A stretch of DNA of 64,000 nucleotides, from assembly GCA_026214975.1 (NCBI GenBank), contig CM047808.1, positions 51,686,321 to 51,750,320 of the forward strand. Reading direction: 5' to 3'. The notes under the pieces are model-generated. The model made no database searches and had not been told where the DNA came from. It saw only the letters and a program-made list of their open reading frames with translations. A program made the position numbers and the translations under genes. The DNA comes from Gentiana macrophylla. Lineage: Eukaryota; Streptophyta; Magnoliopsida; Gentianales; Gentianaceae. Each line of letters begins with the position of its first letter. Position 1 is the first letter of the stretch. Below are positions 44,862 to 56,249 of this stretch, one piece after another.

Positions 44862-46723
44862 TGTTTAGGGTGATTTTACATGATTTATAACGTTATATTT
44901 TATAACGATTTCCTCCATATTTATATTAATTGCATAGAAATTGAGCATTCAATCGATTTATTGAGCAAATGAGGTTTTAAACGGTTTAATTGCAAAAGTG
45001 ATTGATTTATGTGTTTTTATCGTTGGTTTTATGTTTATTTGGATGTTGTTACACTTTGCAATATTTTGGATATCTTGTAGATGCATATTTTCGGTCTAAA
45101 AGAGGTGTTTAGAGGATTAGAAGAAGATGCCACAAGTTTACGAGTTCGACGGAGCAAATTTTCCTAAGTACTTAAATAGTTGCATGTTTTCGACGGAGAT
45201 TTGACCCAGCTTAGAGGCAATTTCAGGGAAGGACTTCTTCATGAAAGTTGTAGATCTTCATATAAGCTTTCCAATGCACTTTGAATCATGTCAATTGGAG
45301 ATCTACAACTCAAGTTACGACCATCTTAAAAGGCCAAGTGGAAATCAAGAAATACCTTCGACGAACCAATGGCTCATCAAAACGACATTTTATGAAGAAC
45401 TGGCCTTCTTGGAAGTTGTAGATTTTCAAATAATCTTTCCAACGGATTTTGAATTACATCAATTGGACTTCTACAACTCAAATGGTGGTCAAGTGGCTAA
45501 TTGATTTGGGTAAGTGAAAAATCCCGAAATATCTTCGAGAGAAGGCGGGTAATCAAGAATGCGTTTTTGGAGAAGAGTCTTCATGAAAGTTGTAGAGTTT
45601 TCCGAGATCTTAATTTTGGCATTTCGTTTGCAATTTTTGGAGGTCTACAACTCAAGATATGAATTTTTGTAGTTTTAATCCAAATTATATATGAATACGA
45701 CAAAGGAAACGGTTACAGAGAATCATTTGAAGATCTTGCAATTATGATCCCGGACCGGTCCGGCTAACCACCGGCCCGGTCCGGCCCTTTACCTTTTGCC
45801 TATATAAGGGAGGATACAGCAACAGCAAACGATGCATCATAATATATACTCTGTGTATATTTATATCTATCCCTCGTTCCTTTTAATTTTTAGTTTTGTA
45901 TAAAGGCCTTATGCCGAAATAAATAATGTAGTAGTAGTACTGTTGTAATGTTCGAAGTTCGGTGTTATTGAAGTTGTTATTTTGGAGAATACGGCCCTGA
46001 TTCTGCACTCATAGTCGAGGATGAGTGGCTAAGGTCTCCAGGCTAGAACCACCATCGTGAAGCCACCATCACCGGAATAAACAAGGATTTCGTTTTCATT
46101 TGTTCTAGTAAGCTTTCTTGTTCTTCCTTCATGTTTAGACTTGTTTAAAGTGTAATGTAGTGTTGCATGCTAATCGAATTTAGAAACACGATAGTTGATA
46201 AATCCGTAGATTACCGTGAAGGAGAATGATAATATTCTTCCAACATACGTAAGTTGAGGGTGAATATTGTTAGATTAGGATTTATATCCAAATCTTTGAT
46301 CCGTAAATGCTTTAGTTGTACCGAGAGTGGTGAATTAATTAAAAGGTGATGAACCGAAAGGGAAAATGCCTCTTTAGCAGATTATTAATCCAAGACTTAC
46401 GAATGAATGTGTGTTTTTCTTGTTAATTTCGGTGGGGTGGTGGAACAACGGTGCGCTCTAGCTATTTTAAATATAATTGTTATAAAATTGTCACGTGTTA
46501 GTTTTCTTTTCACTTATGAAAACCTTTTATTTCACTTTTAAATTCAAGATCATAATTGTCATAATCACCACTTAAAAGAAAATTGAAAGCGAAGCTATTT
46601 TCCTACAAGTCTCTATGGATACGACCCGTTTTCACCACTATAGCTGCGAGCCTTCGCACTTGGGGCTGACATCGGTTTTATTTTATTACTTGTTATCTTT
46701 TGCTTTGCATAAAACCGCGGACA
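44862..46723 (+). repeat. Right LTR of element C
   Basis: Same length as the left LTR. I see about fifteen differing places by eye, mostly single substitutions and 1-2 base indels. The TATA-like box, GGTCCGGCC pair and hairpin modules are all conserved. Confidence 0.95.
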
Positions 46724-47313
46724 GGATCCTTAATCGTTAATTCGTGACAAATTAATTGATTAATTATCTAGGTTGCTACATTCTAAAATACGAGAGTTAA
46801 CTTGAATCTACACCTTCGTTTTGTATGAAATTGGTCTCAACATTCGAGAGAGGAGAGATCGATAATTGAATTCACTAAGAGATTAGGAATTCATAGCTTG
46901 AGAAACGGATTCACTAAGGAATTAGGAGTTCGTATCTCGTGTAAAGGTGAAACCACAATATTGAATTAAAATCATGAGATGAACTTGGATTGAACTCACT
47001 TGGTTTGTATATTGTTTGATTCCATGTATCTTTGTTTTATGTTTTGTTTCTCTATTATTTGTTATAGTTTAGATTTATTTCATATGTTCTATGTGTTTAT
47101 ATGTTTGTTCTTTCGTTTATTTGTTTTCATAAGTAACAATTGAAAGGAATTAATAACACTAGGTTCAACAACCCAATTCCCTGTGGATCGACCCCTTACT
47201 TATTCCGCTTTGCTAGCAATTACCCGGTATTCGGCCGGTTAGGAGTTAGTTTTGCATATAGGTTAGGGTTTATAAATTGTTTTTGTTTAATGATGCAAAA
47301 TTATCCCCAAACA
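46724..47313 (+). repeat. Right LTR of element B, second part
   Basis: Begins with the ggatc duplication. The first ~95 bp have no counterpart in the left LTR. From TTTTGTATGAAATTGG (about 46819) it matches 30533-31029 nearly perfectly to the CCCCAAACA end. Confidence 0.88.
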
Positions 47314-48181
47314 CAGGTTACAAACATTTTACAACTGATCTTCCTTCTGTGGATTCAGCTTTTCTCTTAGTCCCTTTGTGTTCGACTTCTGCTTTGAGAC
47401 ACGATTAATCGACTTGCTTGAGTTGGGAAGTTGTTCCTGCGATTTCCTTCGATGTTGCGGTTTGCCTTGCTTGCTTCCCTTCCTTAATTCTTTCTAAATA
47501 AAACTGAATGATTCCACTAAGAGTCTTCTTCATTCGGAATCTGCCATCAGTTACTTGTCCTTCAGCTTGAGCTCTTTCCACACTTTCTAATTCAATAAGT
47601 GTTGCTTCTTGAACGATTGACTATATAACTCGCCAAATTAAATTCTATATTATCCCGATTATGTTCATCAACAAAATATTTTCTTCCGAGTATATTAATT
47701 CCTTTGGATTTTCCAATGACGTGTTTGCTTTGAGCCATCTGCTTTGAGATTTCCAAATTCGGCTTGATTTTGTCGACATGAATACCAGTTCGATTGGTTA
47801 CGTAGATGAAGTAATCATTGCGAGAAAAGCTTCTTTCTTCAATGGTAGAGTGACTAACTCTGTTGAAGTTGCTGTTGTATTTGTGAAGCCAAAAAGTGAC
47901 CTCATGACTCTTTCATTGAGAACAATGCGATCTCCACGAACTGTAGTTATCAAAGAGTCTCTGACTAATCGCATATTTTGCCAAAATTGCAAAATGCCTT
48001 CCACATCTCGTTTTTCTTTGAAACTAACTTCGAGGATGTTGTTCAATCTGGTTGTTTTTGATTTTATCTCGCATACAATGGCTAACAAGGTGTTTTGACA
48101 CATACCTTCATACATTTCAAGTGTTAGTTCATCCCGCTCTGTGATCAATCGTTTGTCTTTCGATTCATCTGAAGTGGCCAT
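47314..48181 (-). pseudogene. Copia third ORF, N-terminal part
   Basis: The ATG at 48181 opens MATSDESKDKRLITERDEL and continues with ILQFWQNMRLVRDSLITTV and ERVMRSLFGFTNTTAT. The first frame stops at 47798. The shifted frame continues without a break in character (NRTGIHVDKIKPNLEIS, GINILGRKYFVDEHNRDN, DGRFRMKKTLSGIIQFY) to element B. Together with 29241-27688 it makes an ORF of about 800 codons lying 3' of pol. I do not recognise the N-terminal domain with confidence. Confidence 0.6.
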
Positions 48182-48659
48182 ATTTGAGTGTGAACACAAA
48201 AATTTGATTTTTGAAAGAGAGGGTTGCAAAGAGTCTATTTTGCTTTCTGAAGATAATTTGAATTTTGATAGAGAATAGTGTGAACGGAGGTTGAATAAAT
48301 AGGTAGGATATTCTGGCAGTTGAGTGGTACAACTTTTCAAATTCCATGATAGTTTTGATAACCGATACGTGTCTTGTTACGACAATCGTAGGGTGTACAC
48401 ACGAAATTACGACAAAAAGAATCGTGGTAATTTAATGCGATATAACCATTTGTTGATTCAATCTTATCAACCTTTGACTAAATTTGATCGAATGAAAACG
48501 ATCTTGAGGTCGATTTTAGAGATAATCCAGTTCTATCAAATTATTCAGTTTTGTCAAATTCTTCAGTTTGTCAGTTTGAGATTGTTGATATCAATGACTA
48601 ATCTGTTAAGTGAGCGCACGCAACATAACAAAGATTAATCCCCTCGACGAATCTCTGGC
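48182..48659 (-). other. Copia spacer between pol and third ORF
   Basis: About 480 bp with no coding character on the copia strand. It may hold the leader for the third ORF. Confidence 0.5.
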
Positions 48660-49859
48660 TTAACTGACTTTAATTATTCCCAACTCAGTTCTTAATTTGG
48701 CAAATCTTTCTTTGTCCAATGGCTTTGTAAAGATATCTTCCAAATGATCTTCAGTAGGTACATAAAGAACTGTTATATCCTTCTTCTCTGCATGATCTCT
48801 TATGAAGTGGTGACGGACATCAATGTTCTTTGTCCTTGAGTGTAAAACTGGATTATCAGTAATTGCAATTGCACTTGTGTTATCACACATTATGGGAATT
48901 GTTCCTTCTTCTATCCCATAGTCTCTTAATTGCTGTCTGATCCATAAAACTTGAGCACAACAACTTCCAGCTGCTATATATTCAAATTTTGTTGAAGTTG
49001 AGATTGAGTTTTGCTTCTTGCTAAACCATGACACAAGTCTATTTCCCAATAACTGACATGTGCCTGATGTGCTTTTTCTGTCCACCTTGCATCCAGCATA
49101 GTCTGAATTTGAATAAGAAATCAGCTTCAATTCTCCTTCTTTTGAATACCAAATTCCAACTCCATCTGTCTCTTTCAGATATTTCCAAGTTCTTTTCACA
49201 ACTGTGAGATGACTTTCCTTTGGTCTTGACTGAAATCTTGCACATACACTGACAGTAAAAGATATGTCTGGCCTACTTGCTGTATGACAGAGTAAGCTTC
49301 TATTCATCCTTCTGTAGAGTGTTTGATCAACATCTTTACCTTCTTTGTCTTCATCTAATCTGATGTTGGTCCCCATTGGTGTAGAAATTCCTGTAGATTT
49401 CTCCTTACCAAACTTTTTGATAAGTTCTCTTGTATATTTGGTTTGGTGAATGAAAATTCCATCAGCTAATTGTTTAACTTGCAATCCTAGGAAATAATTT
49501 AATTCTCCCATCATACTCATCTGAAATTTGCTTTTCATCGAACTTGCAAATTTCTTACATAACTCTTCATTTTCTGATCCAAAAATGATAACATCAACAT
49601 AAATTTGAACAAGTAGAGTATCTTCTCCATTCTTCATCCTGAATAAGGTTTTGTCGATTGTTCCTTTGATAAATCCATTATCCACTAGAAACTGAGATAG
49701 TGTTTCGTACCAAGCTCTTGGTGCTTGTTTCAGTCCATAAAGAGCTTTCCTTAGTCTGAAAACTTTATCTGCTTGATCTTTGATTTCAAATCCGGGTGGT
49801 TGTTGAACATATACTTCTTCTTCAAGAATTCCATTTAGAAACGCACTTTTAACATCCAT
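48660..49859 (-). pseudogene. Copia reverse transcriptase and RNase H
   Basis: A 400-codon open stretch with classic copia motifs: [76 protein letters not shown], then RNase H ([54 protein letters not shown]). The catalytic YVDD reads YVDV ([11 protein letters not shown]), so the second metal-binding Asp is lost and the enzyme should be dead despite the long frame. Confidence 0.93.
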
Positions 49860-50775
49860 CTGATAAACTTTGAATTTCTTGTGAGCTGCATAAGCAAGAA
49901 ATAGTCTGATTGCTTCTAGTCTTGCAAGCGGTGCATAAGTTTCATCAAAGTCTATGCCTTCTGCTTGAGAGTATCATTTGGCTACAAGTCGGCTTTGTTT
50001 CGATGATGTTCCCATCTTCATCAAGTTTATTTCTGAAAACCCATTTGGTTCCAATGATATTGACATGAACTGGTTTATCTACCAATTCCCATACTTGATT
50101 TATCTCGAATTCATTGAGTTCTTCTTGCATAGCTAATATCCAATCTGGATCTTTCAAGGCTTCTTCAATTTCTTTAGGTTCTGATTGAGTTGCATCTAGT
50201 TGATGTCTTATTCGAACTCCAGCTTGAGTATCACCAATAACTTGTTCTTCAGGGTGATCTCTCATCCATTGATGTGTGTGAGTTTGTATCAACTGATTTG
50301 CATTTTGTTCTCTTGATTCTTCAAAATCGGTTCTTGAACTTGTTCAATCGAATCTGAATGAAGTTGTTCAAGTTGTTGAGCAATTGGAAACCGAGGCCGA
50401 TCTTGATCTGAACATTACTCAAATTTGTAGTCTTCCAACGTCAATCAAATCCAGTTCTCAGCGTGGTAGTAGCGAGGCGAGCCGGAACTGCAGTCGGTCT
50501 TGATTGTTTCACCAAGGAAGTTTGGTTCATCAAATACTACATGTATTGATTCTTCATGCTTGAGTGTCCTTTTATTTAGTACTCTAAAAGCTTTGCTGAC
50601 ACTTGAATTTTCTAGGAAAATTCCTTCATCAAATTTGGGTTGAAAAACGTGAAGTTGATCTTTTCCATTATTGTGTATGAAACATTTGCTTCCAAAAGCA
50701 TGAAAGTACGAAACATTTGGTTTTCTTCCATTCCAAATTTCATAAGGAGTCTTCTCATGTCTCTTGTTCATGAGA
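49860..50775 (-). pseudogene. Copia integrase C-terminus and RT N-terminus
   Basis: 50771-50445 reads KTPYEIWNGRKPNVSYFHAFG and KCFIHNNGKDQLHVFQPKFD, the copia integrase tail. 50292-49945 reads KEIEEALKDPDWILAMQEEL, then NQVWELVDKP and GTKWVFRNKLDEDG, the RT start. A frameshift between about 49980 and 49860 separates it from the main RT frame. Confidence 0.85.
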
Positions 50776-51789
50776 GCTCTGTTCTGAATGTAACAAGGTC
50801 GTGTTAATCGCTTCGCCCAATATCTTTCGGTAGTTTAGCTTCACGAGATCATAGTCCTCCCGACTTTCTTTGAGTGTTCTGTTTCTTCTTTCCCGGCTAC
50901 ACCATTTTGTTGTGGTGTTCTGTGGCAGCAAGTTGGTGTAAAACACCATTTTCTTCAAATATTCAATAATCACACTGTTGAGGAATTCAGTTCCTTTATC
51001 AGATCTTATCTTCACAACTGAAACTCCTTTCTAATTCAAGTCTCTTGAGAAGTTACGTGAGCTTTGCTTGGTTTCACTTTTCTTGGTTAGAAAGATTACC
51101 CAAGTATATCTTGAAAAATCATCTACTACCACCAATGTATATTTCTTTCCACTGATACTAATTGGTGTAATAGGTCCAAATAAATCCATGTGTAGCAATT
51201 CTAGATGTCTTGTTGTTGAATGCTGAGACTTGGTCTTGAAACTTGCTTTTGTTTGTTTTCCTTGTTGACATGCATCACATAAGCTGTCCTTCTTATATGA
51301 TATCTCTGGTAGTCCAATGACTAGCTGCTTCTTAAGAAGTATGTTGATGTCATCAAAATTGAGATGACTCAGTTTCTTGTGCCATAGCCAACTGATTTCT
51401 GATTTGGTGTGCACGAGCAAACAAGTTTCAGCAACGGCAGTTGTCCAATCTACCACATACATGTTTTCCTTTCTTCTTCCGGCTAGGACACCTTGATAAG
51501 CTGATTCGCTGATGACAACACAAAATTCTTTATCAAAAGTAACTTTGTATCCCATATCACAAAATTGACTTGTGCTGAGTAGATTGTAGTGTAGTCCTTC
51601 TACACAAGATACATTCTTGATTGTAAGTCCATTTCTGATTAAGGTGCCAAAACCTCTGCTGTAACCAGGTTTATCTTTACTTCCAAAATTGACTTTTGGT
51701 CCATCCTTTGCAATAAAAATATTGAGACAGTCTTTGCTCCTTGTCATGTGTCTAGAGAAACCACTGTCAAAGTACCATATATCCTGCAA
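50776..51789 (-). pseudogene. Copia protease end and integrase core
   Basis: Protease DSG is kept (WYFDSGFSRHMT). GAG-pre-integrase follows (WLWHKKLSHLNFDDI, CDACQQGKQTKASF), then integrase core ELLHMDLFGPI and VVVDDFSRYTWV. The frame stops at 51031. The next piece (51015-50755) has KIRSDKGTEFLNS with the second catalytic Asp, then degenerates before the Glu helix. Confidence 0.88.
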
Positions 51790-52414
51790 TGAAAATTAGA
51801 AGTTTTTAGGTACCCAACTCAGTTTGGGTCCATGAAGTCGATTCTCAAGTACAACTCGGGAATATATCCTTTTAGGATTCTTCGGATATTGTTGCACTTG
51901 TTTTCATATATGTTAGCCACACTCCCATAGTATCTATGTTCGGATTGTGTCTTATTTATATGATTTCTCGATCTTCCGATCGAAATTTGTTTCCATGTTG
52001 ATTTCTGTTATTAAAGCTAGAGTGATAACCATCATTCCTTCTGTATTGAGGTCTGGATTGACCTTTTTACTATGACTTACGCTGAGAACGGAGATTAGTC
52101 CTCTGCTGAGTTTTGGACTGAAACTTGTGATAAGTTTTCGGTCTGGAATGATTGTCATTATCAGTTTTATTAACAAATTCAGTAAAATTACAAGCATCAT
52201 CAGTGGGATATAGTCTTCCTTTCCCCCTAAATGTGTGAATCTTTGAATGATTGACATTCTTGGATTTATTTTGATTGTAATTTTTACGGTTCCCGACTTC
52301 ATTGGTTTTTGTGGATCTGGCGGTTGATTTGCCGTTTGGTTTCCATTGGATACAAATGATCTACCATTTGATTTACCTTTGTTGGTAGATGCGGTTGTCT
52401 TCTTAGAAAACGAT
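51790..52414 (-). pseudogene. Copia gag-protease linker, decayed
   Basis: Sequence lies between the gag zinc-knuckle frame and the protease, with only short shifted frames. Continuity of the element on both sides, and lack of any terminus, suggest simple decay rather than an insertion. Confidence 0.5.
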
Positions 52415-53956
52415 TTATCTGTGTGATACCGGCTTTACTGGTTCAGCAATTTTCTCAGTTTGTGGAAGTTGCTCAGCTACAAACTTAATACCAGTTTTGG
52501 TACTAGGCCCAACAGCTTTGCTAGTTCCATTCCTTGAAGATTGCTGTGTATCAAATCCTAAACCAGTTTTGTCTCCATATGGTTTTCCTGATTTGAATCC
52601 AGTAATTGAACTTGATTGAGTAAACAATTCGATTCTTCTTTGATGTCGATGAGTCGATCTTTGAATCTTTTCTTTATCAGTTTTAGTCAGTTTCAACATT
52701 TTTAGTTCAGACTTCAATCTTTCAACTTCAAGAATCAGACTTTCTTTCTCAGCTTTGATTGATTCATAACCAGCTTGTATGGTTACTAGCTGATTCATCA
52801 ATTCGTCAAGAGTTTCTTCTAATTCTAGATTTTTTGGATTGGAGTCAGCAGTCGAAGAACATGCATTTATCATGGAAATATGAGCTGAAGAGTATTTTGA
52901 GTTTGATTCACATACCTCATTTGGATCTTCCATGTGTGCCATTAAAGCTGTGTCATCTGATAATCTTTCAGTACCAGCTTCATAATCTGATTCATCTCCA
53001 GCAAGGAGTGCTCTTCTACCAACTCTTCTTGGTGGAGTTTTCTTGATCAGTTCTGGACATTCAGCTTTATAATGTCCTTGTTTCTTGCAGTTGAAACAGA
53101 GGTATTCATCGTCTTTTCTTTTCTCAGGAGTCCTTTTGATGAACTTTTGAGTGACTGGGTGTCCACTTTTCATTCTTCGAATTCTGTTCATCATTAGAGC
53201 CATTTGTTCTTCCATTTCATCCAATTCATGAAGATTGTAAGATGAGTTTTCTTGATTCTCATTTGATGCTGCTGCAAGTGATGTGGTCTTTGGTTCTTCC
53301 AGAGCTTTGATTATTGCAGCTGTGGTTGTGAAATCTTCACTGAATTCATAAGCTTTCAGATCTGAAAAGATCTTGAATGAATCTTCTACATCAAGTCTCC
53401 TGGATTCTTCCATAGCAGTGACCTTCATCTTCCAGCACATTGGTAATGCCTTCAAGATTCTTGTGTTGATGACTTTCTTTGAGTATTCAATCTTGAGTAG
53501 ATCTAGTTCATCCATGATAGCACTGAATCTTGTCTCCATTTGGTCAATGGTTTCTCCAGATTTCATCTTGAAATTCTCAAACTTTTGTTTTGCAACGGAA
53601 ATTTTATTTTCCTTGATTGAATCTGTTCCTTCACAAACTAACTGAAGTTTGTCCCACATTTCTTTGGCAGTTGTGCATTCTTTCACCTTCAAGTACGTGT
53701 TGCTGTCAAGAGTTCTGAGGATAAAGTCCATGGCAACATTGTTGATATTGTTTCGCTTGCGATCATCACTAGTCCATTCGGATTTGGGTTTAGCAACTCG
53801 AACTTGCTCTCCACCAACAGTTTGCATATGAGTGATTTGAATTGGTCCATCAGTGAGTACATCCATCATTTCATCATGAGTAGTCATAGAAATGCCTGCA
53901 TCGACGTTTATATTCGTCAAATCATCCCATGTTGCACATAAGCATTTGTCTTGCAT
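52415..53956 (-). pseudogene. Copia gag (UBN2-type) with CCHC zinc knuckle
   Basis: 513 open codons. Gag core: KPKSEWTSDDRKRNNINNVA, AKEMWDKLQLVCEGTDSIKE, KMKSGETIDQMETRFSAIMD. A CCHC knuckle (CFNCKKQGHYKAEC) lies near residue 290. A helical, charged tail follows (LEETLDELMNQLVTI, SLILEVERLKSELKMLKL). The true start is probably upstream at the ATG near 53979 (MDNNQYARQ), separated by a frameshift, so the N-terminus given is not native. It is the most intact gag here. Confidence 0.88.
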
Positions 53957-54075
53957 ATTGATTGTTATCCATTGTGAGTGAGTGAAGACTGACAGTAGAT
54001 TAATTGGAAAACTGAGCTTTCAAATAAGAACAACTAGATGAGATAAAGAGAAAATGATATATTGTTAAAGAAACA

Positions 54076-54088
54076 CTACTCGATACCA
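54076..54088 (-). other. Copia primer binding site (tRNA-iMet type, imperfect)
   Basis: Minus strand TGGTATCGAGTAG follows the LTR end by two bases. The usual initiator-Met site is TGGTATCAGAG, so this copy lacks one A. Confidence 0.75.
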
Positions 54089-54090
54089 AT

Positions 54091-56244
54091 TGTTGGTCCT
54101 TTGAAAGGCTAACACAAGTTTAGAGGGGGGAATAAACTTGTCCCTAAAAGCTGGATTTAAAGCAAATTAAGGTTCGATTTAAAAACTTGTGTGGAGTTAA
54201 GTTGAAAAAAGTGAGATTAAGTCAAAGCCGACTTAAGTTGAAATCGAGTCAACCGGCAAATGGATATGATTTTAGCCTTTTCTTGATCTTGATATTCTAT
54301 TATGAAAACTGAGTGTTGTGAATCGAATTACAGTGAATGTTAGTTGTGATTGTGAGGAGTATAACAATCAAGTATCACAATCTTTGTAAGTGAATCTTTG
54401 AATAAATAAATAAATGCGTAAAGTAAATAAGGCGGATATTATAGAGGTTCCATGTGGTGTAATCTGTCGTCCTCTCTCTTCCCCGTGGTGCGGAGGAAAA
54501 TTCCACTAGAACTTCTTGAGGTGAATCTGTTACAAAAAGTTCTAAACAATAGTCCTTGGCTAATCCCTAGCTTCACTATCTAAACAGTTGTAGAACAGGT
54601 AGAATTGTTGCTCTTCAAATGCTTGAACCACTGGTCCTTAGAGAGTAGGATTGCATCTTCACCAGCTACCACCACAAACACAGTCTTCCCGACTGCTTGT
54701 CCCAACTGTCCTTGGCGAAACCTTCCCGGTTTGCTTCACAGTCTAAAACCTTTGATGTAGAATCAAGGTTGGGCTGAGAATCAATAATTTGATTCTTGTT
54801 TGTGGTTCTTCAAAGTGTTGGATTCTTGATAAATTCTTTGTAGCTTGAACACTTGAAGAAATACTAGATATGATCTTGTTATAGTTCAGAGATGATAGCA
54901 ATTCGAATAGAATAGACTGATGCACAAAATTGCTTGTTGATTCTTGTATATGCTCTGTTCTATATATTTTGTTGTTGGTGCAAAGTCTTCTATTTATAGT
55001 GTGAAGTCCAACGTTCATCTGGCTTCAATTTGAATTGTATCAACGTCTATCTTGCAACGGCTATATTTTCTGACCGTTCTGCTGTGTCAGTAACTCATCC
55101 AATGAAATTGTTTTCTTTACAACGTTCGATGTATTTTCGGTTTGTTGGATGGTGACTTATAAAACGAGTTTCCTTATCGGTTTTATCTTGAGTTTTTCTT
55201 TTGTCGAGTTCTAAATCGACTTGAAGCATTAATCGAGATTTTACTCTTCTTCAAATATCGAGACTCTGTTTTCATCGATTATAATTGACTTAATCAGTAC
55301 ACCATGATTCATTATCATCTAATAATTCATTGTCCTTATGATTCTTAGGTCTTCATACAAGATCCATAAAGTCGATTCAGTCACCACAATCTTGCACTCA
55401 AGTCCAACTTTACTGATCTCGACTTGTAATCTTCATAACCGAGTTTGAACCTCGATTCTTCATTCTTCAATAACTCGAGTTTGAACCCTCGGTTCTTGAT
55501 CTTTTAGATAAGTCAACTGAGTGCAGTAACTCTCAAATGAACTTACCTTCTTGATTTCATGTAGGTGTATTCTCGAGTCGATTTGCTTGTCTCGATGATT
55601 TCGATTTTCTAAATGATTTCCGATTTCGATTTTACGACACACTAATAATTACGATTAGCTTGTCCTGATGTAACCTATACAAATATCGAGACTCTAGTAA
55701 AACTTATACATTCGATTCTAGACATCTTTTAGCTTTCGATATAACATAATTGGCTTGACACTTCATCAATGGGGTTAAGATAATATTTTAACAAATAAGA
55801 TGAATTATCATCAAAACATAAATTTTATTTCCAAGCGCTAAAAATTTTAGTCAATTTTACTTCAGGAATAAATTTTGTTTTTAGGATCAAGCGCTTACCG
55901 TTGTACTAAAACCAATTGGTGTTAGTAAAGCTGCTTTGCTTTATTTCCTTATACCACACCTTCACAAATAAATATGGGTTGAACGCACATAGGCGGGCGA
56001 GTCTTGTATTCCCAACAATCTCCCCAAAGACTGCTACCCACTCAACCGTGGTTTACCACGAGAATCTTGTTGTCGGGATTCGAACCCATGACCTGCTCTG
56101 CTACCAGTTTTTAGGATCAAGAACTTACCGTTGTACTAAAACCAATCGGTGTTAGTAAAGGTGCTACTTTATTTCCTTATACCACACCTTCACAGCGCCA
56201 TGGGTTGAACGCACATAGGCGGGCAGAGTGCTGTATTCCCAACA
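54091..56244 (-). repeat. 5' LTR of the copia element, interrupted near its outer end
   Basis: 54091-55834 aligns with the other copia LTR. The last two bases (ca, 56243-56244) are separated from it by the SINE-like insertion. The cctat duplication follows at once, proving where the LTR ends. Confidence 0.88.
55835..56242 (-). mobile_element. tRNA-derived SINE-like repeat, partial tandem dimer
   Basis: On the minus strand a tRNA-like head shows an A-box-like TTTAGTACAACGGTAAG and a B box (GGGTTCGAATCCCG near 56080), then a body with GGTAAACCACGGTTGAGTG and a GCCCGCCTATGTGCGTTCAAC tail. The unit is about 250 bp. One complete unit is preceded by a 3' part-unit and followed by a new head, giving a head-to-tail dimer. 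Flanking ttccaa/ttcccaa may be a short duplication. Confidence 0.6.
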
Positions 56245-56249
56245 CCTAT

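Larger units (their letters stand above)
34533..46723 (+). mobile_element. Element C: Athila-lineage Ty3/gypsy retrotransposon
   Basis: Two 1862-bp LTRs are flanked by a perfect ggatc duplication (34528-34532, 46724-46728). Between them: tRNA-Asp primer site, gag, protease, RT, RNase H, integrase, a 1.9-kb non-coding 3' region with two polypurine tracts, and the right LTR. RT sequences such as FMDDFSVFG and the long 3' non-coding region place it with Athila. Every coding segment is frameshifted or stopped even though the LTRs barely differ. Confidence 0.93.
29242..47313 (+). mobile_element. Element B: non-coding Athila-like LTR element, right LTR split by element C
   Basis: The left LTR (29242-31029) is followed by a tRNA-Asp-type primer site, 2.6 kb without any retroviral reading frame, a polypurine tract (33632-33645) and a right LTR (33646-34532, resumed 46724-47313). 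Flanking words are caggg (29237-29241) and caggt (47314-47318), four of five matching. Its 3' internal half is homologous to the 3' non-coding region of elements C and D. It is thus a non-autonomous derivative of the Athila type, mobilised in trans if at all. Confidence 0.85.
25812..56244 (-). mobile_element. SIRE/Maximus-like Ty1/copia retrotransposon, itself split by nested elements
   Basis: Two LTRs (25812-27549 and 54091-56244) share orientation and TGTTGG/CCAACA tips. The 5-bp duplication cctat flanks the element (25807-25811 and 56245-56249). Removing the 18.1-kb nest (29242-47313) and the SINE insertion leaves about 12 kb. Order on the minus strand: LTR, tRNA-iMet-type primer site, gag, protease, integrase, RT, RNase H, a long third ORF, polypurine tract, LTR. 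Length and the extra ORF downstream of pol fit the SIRE/Maximus group. Confidence 0.9.

Noticed and set aside
47778..48098. Plus-strand 106-codon frame
   Set aside because: Antisense shadow of the copia third ORF.
56040..56100. A tRNA gene on the minus strand (B box GGTTCGAATCCC)
   Set aside because: No acceptor or anticodon stem can be drawn around it, and it is embedded in a repeated SINE-like unit.
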